64,000 bases of DNA from a virus: the IMG/VR virus record IMGVR_UViG_3300038441_000779, positions 120,197 to 184,196 of that record. The stretch is one strand, 5' to 3'. Below are positions 60,354 to 64,000 of this stretch, piece by piece. The stretch's first letter is position 1; each line of letters opens with the position of its first letter. Under the pieces are notes generated by a model that did not search any database, was not told where the DNA came from, and was given only the letters and a program-made list of their open reading frames with translations. The position numbers were made by a program, and so were the translations under genes.

Positions 60354-61264
60354 CCATTGAGGTCGTAGGTATAATCGATCTTGAGTTCAAAGGTTTTCAA
60401 AATGTCCTTGTTGTACTTGGGATCCAGCGCCAAGCCGAGAGGAGTTTTGTTGTAGCCTTTAAATACGATCGCCCCATAAACAAATGCAGTAAACAAACAA
60501 GGTGCCTCAGTAGCAGCACCAACCACATGACGACCCAGGGCAGCGAAAGTAAAGCCACTGACCAAATGCAGGAAGTCTTTGAAACTAACAGTCTTCAACT
60601 TGTACAAGGTTGGGTTTTCGATAATCGCCTTGTGCAGTTCTACCATTGTCGGTAGACGGCCCAGGTCTTCGATAACACCCAACACGAAACCTTTATCAGT
60701 ACCGAAGATCTCACGGACCACGTTAACGGTCACCAATTCGAGATCGGAGTTAACCGGTTCTTCCAACCCGATGAAGTAGTAGGCCAGCAACACCTTGAGG
60801 GTGAGTGCCTCTTCACTTGCCATTGGGTTACGACCGATCATGCTGCTGCTACCCAGGTTACCCCGGTTAATGATCAGACTACCCAACGAATCGGCAAAAG
60901 CTTTAGTAGCGACGTTACGTGCTTGCTTCAGCGGAGTCAGATTACCCGTCGCCACGTCTTGCTGCAAGAACGCTGTTAGCTTCATTACAGTCATTTCGTT
61001 GGAGTTAGTAACCTGATTGTTGCTCTCATTACGGTAAGGACGCTCGTCATATACCGTAATCATCTTCCGGTTGTACGCTTGGAACGTCAACGGGAAAGCG
61101 AAGACTTCGATGGGCAACTTATTTTCGTGAGTGATCACGAACACCCCGTCTTTCTTGGTCGGGGTAAGACTTTGACTGATGTGCAAGGCCTGAATGGTGG
61201 CCTCTACTTTGTTAGCCACGCGGTATGGCTTTCCAAAAGTAGTGTTGTACGCGTCGATTTGCAT
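60350..61264 (-). CDS. Virion structural protein upstream of the tail gene block (304 aa)
   Basis: First gene of the minus-strand run 61264 to 55967. ATG 61264, 117 nt from the divergent sheath gene. The first 80 residues are beta-rich with a Lys-rich loop (TPTKKDGVFVITHENK); the remainder is helical. No recognised family. The position relative to sheath fits phiKZ gp28. Confidence 0.66.
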   Translation of the reverse strand: MQIDAYNTTFGKPYRVANKVEATIQALHISQSLTPTKKDGVFVITHENKLPIEVFAFPLTFQAYNRKMITVYDERPYRNESNNQVTNSNEMTVMKLTAFLQQDVATGNLTPLKQARNVATKAFADSLGSLIINRGNLGSSSMIGRNPMASEEALTLKVLLAYYFIGLEEPVNSDLELVTVNVVREIFGTDKGFVLGVIEDLGRLPTMVELHKAIIENPTLYKLKTVSFKDFLHLVSGFTFAALGRHVVGAATEAPCLFTAFVYGAIVFKGYNKTPLGLALDPKYNKDILKTFELKIDYTYDLNG

Positions 61265-61381
61265 CGCTGAACCTCATCGAAATAATATGTTATGTGCCAG
61301 TGATAAAACACACTGAACGGCCCATAAAGGCTTGCATACGATTGTTTTAGGACCCCCTTCCGAACGTTCAAGAGGTTCAAC
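61265..61381. promoter_or_regulatory. Divergent promoter region between tail genes
   Basis: 117 bp between the 304-residue gene (-) and tail sheath (+). AATATGTTATGTGCC contains two TATG units; TATG is the core reported for phiKZ late promoters, though such a short motif is common by chance. The sheath ribosome site CAAGAGG lies 6 nt before its ATG. Confidence 0.4.
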
Positions 61382-63553
61382 ATGACTAGTCTTACTAGCA
61401 TCGTCCCGGGGAAGGTGGATAACCGGGGGATCAACGATGTCTCGATTCCCGATTATACCCCTGCCCAGACAACTCGTCCGCTTCACGCGCCCGTCATCCA
61501 TGGTGTTTTCCCGAAGGGTCAACTGGCTGACGTAAACGGCATTGTCTGGGTTAATACCAGCCAAGTCGGTGCGGTGTTCGGCGACATTACCGATCCATCT
61601 TCCGCTTTCTACTCTCCGACCTCGATCCTGATTCAACGGCTCGTCGCCGGTGGCCAGGCCAGCATCGGCATTCGTCGCTTGTCGGCGAACAACGTAGTAG
61701 CGCGTACCGCTCTGTCGGCCTTCGTTAAGAAGGTTACCGTACAGGATTACCAGCGTGACATCACTGGTAAGTTCGTGCGTGACGCTCAAGGCGATCTCGT
61801 ACCTAACGAAGGGGTTACCTTCCAAGGTCTGGAAATCGAGATCAAAGTCGACCCTGAAGCCAAAACCAAAGGCGTTGGCGAACTGATTCGTCGTAAGATC
61901 GCTGGCACTCCACCAGACGGTCAAGACCCAGGTACTCCGGACATCGAAGTGTTCCCACTCTTCGACGGTATCGGCGGTGTGGGCGACGAGTACAACAAAG
62001 GCGGCATGAACTTCGGTGTGGACAACCGCGCCTTCCAGTTCGGCGAAATCGCTGATTTCGTTAAAGCCACCGGCGTGTACCCCTTCAATCTGCGTCAGTT
62101 CACTGACACCGACAAGGGCAAGCGTAACTACGCCAAGACTCCTCGTGGTCGTGAGACCGTTGAAGCGACCCTGTTCGACGCCCTGTATCAGAGCACTCGT
62201 TACAACCTGAAGCGTGCCTTCGGTGAGTTCACTGGTACTAACGTCAACCGCAAGGTTGTTCCGATCCCAGCTCCGTACTCCGGTGTCCACGTGTACCAGG
62301 AATCGATCACGGCCCTGTGCCAGTCGCTGTACGCGATCGAATCCCAGCACAACGACAACCTGGTCGAAGTTTCGGTTATGCCGTATCGCCAGATGAACCC
62401 GTTCACCTGCGTCGACCACAACGGTGCTCCTTATTACGCCATCACTACCCCTGACACTGTCAACTGGGATCTGTCGGCGGCAATCAAGATCACTGGCGGT
62501 ATCTCGCCGTTCTTCGACAACGAAGGCAAACTGCCGGACTACGTGACCAAGTCGGAAGTGGACGATCCGTTCAACGTTCTGACCAACGTCAAGTTCCCGG
62601 TGACTCGTGACGAAGCCTGGCAGGTGCAGAACAACCTGATCGCCAGCGATCTGGAAGTTTACGTTGACAGCATCGAAACTGCCAACTACACCCGTAACCG
62701 CCAATCGTTCTTCTGGGACATCGGTTACTCGCAGGACGTCAAGGATCAGGCAGTTCGTCTGCTGGGTAGCCGTAAGGATATCCTGGTAATCCCGTGCGCC
62801 ACTATCTGGCGTCCAGGCAAGACCAACAATGTAGAACAGCTGTACTCGCGTTCGGCCCAACTGAACAACCAAGTACGCATGTTCCCTGAGTCCGAGTTCT
62901 GGGGTACCCCGTCGACTCGTTCGTCGATCAACCTGATCGAGGCTTACGCCATCGATGAACCGCTGGGTGAAGTTTACTCGGCCAACATCGACCTGGCTTA
63001 CGCCTACGCGCTGTTCGCTGGTAACGCACAGGGTATCATCGTGCCTTCGGCTTCGCCGTCGCATGCTGACAACCGTATCCTGCGTACCATGCACTCGCCG
63101 AACATCGAGTTCGAGGGTGACGTGCAATCGGCTGAGAACTTCAACCGTGGTTGCATCACCCTGCGTCCGTACGACTCGGGCGAACGCCTGTACCGTCCGG
63201 CGCTGGTAACCGTCTACCCTAACGTAGACTCGGTCCTCAAAGACCAGGTTACTGCCTTCCTGTGCGTCTGCATCGAGAAGATCTGCCAAGATGAGTGGAA
63301 CCGTGTATGCGGTGACACCAACCTGTCGGCAGCGAACTACGTGTCGGTGTTCAAGGATAGCGCAGAGCGTCAGTGTCGTGACCGCCTCGGTTCGCTGGCA
63401 CGCAACATCCGCGTTGAACCTTCCTACTCGGAAGGCTCGGTAGGCAGCAAAGCAATCCTGAACACTCGTGTTCATGCCTACTTCAACAAGGGCAAATACC
63501 AAATGACGCTGGATCTCTTCGCCCACAACGAAGAAGAACTGGCTAACGCCTAA
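61382..63553 (+). CDS. Contractile tail sheath protein (phiKZ gp29-like), 723 aa
   Basis: The length is close to phiKZ gp29 (about 695 residues). The middle carries PYDSGERLYRPALVTVYPNV and the C-terminal domain ends with the insertion-type segment expected of sheath proteins (VHAYFNKGKYQMTLDLFAHN). Codon use is extremely optimised, fitting a protein present in hundreds of copies. The next gene, 15 nt downstream, looks like the tail tube, reproducing the gp29-gp30 order. ATG 61382 with AGAGG. The minus-strand open frame of 897 codons over this gene is a shadow. Confidence 0.8.
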   Translation: MTSLTSIVPGKVDNRGINDVSIPDYTPAQTTRPLHAPVIHGVFPKGQLADVNGIVWVNTSQVGAVFGDITDPSSAFYSPTSILIQRLVAGGQASIGIRRLSANNVVARTALSAFVKKVTVQDYQRDITGKFVRDAQGDLVPNEGVTFQGLEIEIKVDPEAKTKGVGELIRRKIAGTPPDGQDPGTPDIEVFPLFDGIGGVGDEYNKGGMNFGVDNRAFQFGEIADFVKATGVYPFNLRQFTDTDKGKRNYAKTPRGRETVEATLFDALYQSTRYNLKRAFGEFTGTNVNRKVVPIPAPYSGVHVYQESITALCQSLYAIESQHNDNLVEVSVMPYRQMNPFTCVDHNGAPYYAITTPDTVNWDLSAAIKITGGISPFFDNEGKLPDYVTKSEVDDPFNVLTNVKFPVTRDEAWQVQNNLIASDLEVYVDSIETANYTRNRQSFFWDIGYSQDVKDQAVRLLGSRKDILVIPCATIWRPGKTNNVEQLYSRSAQLNNQVRMFPESEFWGTPSTRSSINLIEAYAIDEPLGEVYSANIDLAYAYALFAGNAQGIIVPSASPSHADNRILRTMHSPNIEFEGDVQSAENFNRGCITLRPYDSGERLYRPALVTVYPNVDSVLKDQVTAFLCVCIEKICQDEWNRVCGDTNLSAANYVSVFKDSAERQCRDRLGSLARNIRVEPSYSEGSVGSKAILNTRVHAYFNKGKYQMTLDLFAHNEEELANA

Positions 63554-63568
63554 GGAGGGTGAGTAATC

Positions 63569-64000
63569 ATGGCTGCTGATTCCAATCTGCCGCACCGGAC
63601 CAGTGAGACGCTCCTCCCTGTGAGCGACCCATTCGTCCAGGCTATGGACATCGGGGACCGTCCCGTCATCAACCCTGCAGAGGGTGGACAGTACGGCTGG
63701 GCTGGTAACGTATTCGAGTACGTTTCCACCCAACCCCACGTTTCCCAACAAGCGTTCTGCATCGTGTTGTCGACTCCAGCCGGGTTCTCCCGGCTGCCAG
63801 CCGGCGACCAGCTGCACTCGCTGTGCAAATCGTTCTTCGAGAACCGCACGCGTATCTTCGACGGTCTGTCCGACCAAACGCAGATCAGCTTCGCTGACAT
63901 GCGCTGGACCGGTCACCGGATGGCGATCGCTGTTGGTGCTCAGCGTACCCTGGGTGCTGTGACCCACACCGGTTACGACGTCGAAGGTGAACCATTCACC
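63569..64000 (+). CDS. Tail tube protein (phiKZ gp30-like), N-terminal part (runs off the right edge)
   Basis: ATG 63569 with a strong TAAGGAGG site; 144 codons are visible and the frame is open to the window end. It begins MAADSNLPHRTSETLLPVSD and continues with a compact beta-rich sequence (FCIVLSTPAGFSRLPAGDQL). Very optimised codons and a 15-nt gap from sheath support the tube assignment, which rests mainly on order. Confidence 0.68.
   Translation, partial: MAADSNLPHRTSETLLPVSDPFVQAMDIGDRPVINPAEGGQYGWAGNVFEYVSTQPHVSQQAFCIVLSTPAGFSRLPAGDQLHSLCKSFFENRTRIFDGLSDQTQISFADMRWTGHRMAIAVGAQRTLGAVTHTGYDVEGEPFT

Noticed and set aside
57618-63967. Very long antisense frames (916 codons on plus at 57618-60368; 897 codons on minus at 61274-63967)
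   Set aside because: Both mirror strongly codon-biased structural genes in the same codon register; translations show no protein-like motifs.
1-64000. CRISPR arrays, insertion sequences, integrase or restriction-type defence genes
   Set aside because: I saw no repeat-spacer pattern, no transposase or integrase motif and no methylase or restriction motif on either strand.

Overview
This window reads as about 64 kb of a jumbo tailed phage related to phiKZ, in the nucleus-forming group (Chimalliviridae), infecting a Gram-negative bacterium. The evidence is a phage tubulin (PhuZ), pieces of two multisubunit phage RNA polymerases, a contractile tail sheath and tube, a terminase large subunit, a UvsW-like helicase and a probable nuclear-shell protein (chimallin). 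I compared gene order with phiKZ from memory; no database search was run. Coding density is high, genes lie in tight overlapping runs, and nearly every cluster ends in a long GC-rich hairpin that usually serves both strands.

Layout. 0-5 kb: one edge-truncated gene and two plus-strand genes that look like virion or baseplate proteins. 4.3-15.3 kb: mostly minus-strand virion-type genes, among them a membrane zinc metallopeptidase and two candidate inner-body or ejected proteins. This stretch is interrupted by the N-terminal half of a family B DNA polymerase (exonuclease plus motif A). 15.3-17.6 kb: two plus-strand genes, the second a beta-prime C-terminal fragment of the virion RNA polymerase type. 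17.6-38.6 kb: the minus-strand core. It runs from chimallin through beta-prime-N, a metallophosphoesterase, an SSB-like protein, the fifth RNAP subunit, candidate import (PicA/Imp1-like) and RNA-binding (ChmC-like) proteins, beta-C and beta-prime-C to the helicase. Its order matches phiKZ gp54 to gp75. 38.8-46 kb: one lone plus-strand gene, the C-terminal half of the DNA polymerase (motifs B and C), seven small unknown genes and PhuZ.

46-50 kb is a gene-poor, RNA-rich stretch. It holds three canonical tRNAs (Asn-GUU, Trp-CCA, Asp-GUC) and at least four tRNA-shaped elements with enlarged or aberrant arms. A tandem pair of related small genes, a proteasome/HslV-like Ntn hydrolase and a 0.5 kb structured intergenic region follow. 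50-64 kb carries three plus-strand genes, the terminase large subunit split inside Walker A by a 314-residue class 3 intein with a degenerate endonuclease region, three large structural proteins, and the tail sheath and tube.

How the parts fit together: an injected virion polymerase would transcribe early genes such as chimallin and PhuZ, both of which have an AT-rich element upstream. The shell then encloses DNA replicated by the two-piece polymerase with SSB, helicase and nuclease. The nuclear polymerase transcribes later genes, PhuZ positions the compartment, and capsids are packed by the spliced terminase. The most unusual items are the class 3 intein, the split polymerase, the tRNA-shaped RNAs, the HExxH membrane protease and the Ntn hydrolase. 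Beyond the shell system, which is known in relatives, I found no clear-cut new multi-gene defence or counter-defence system.
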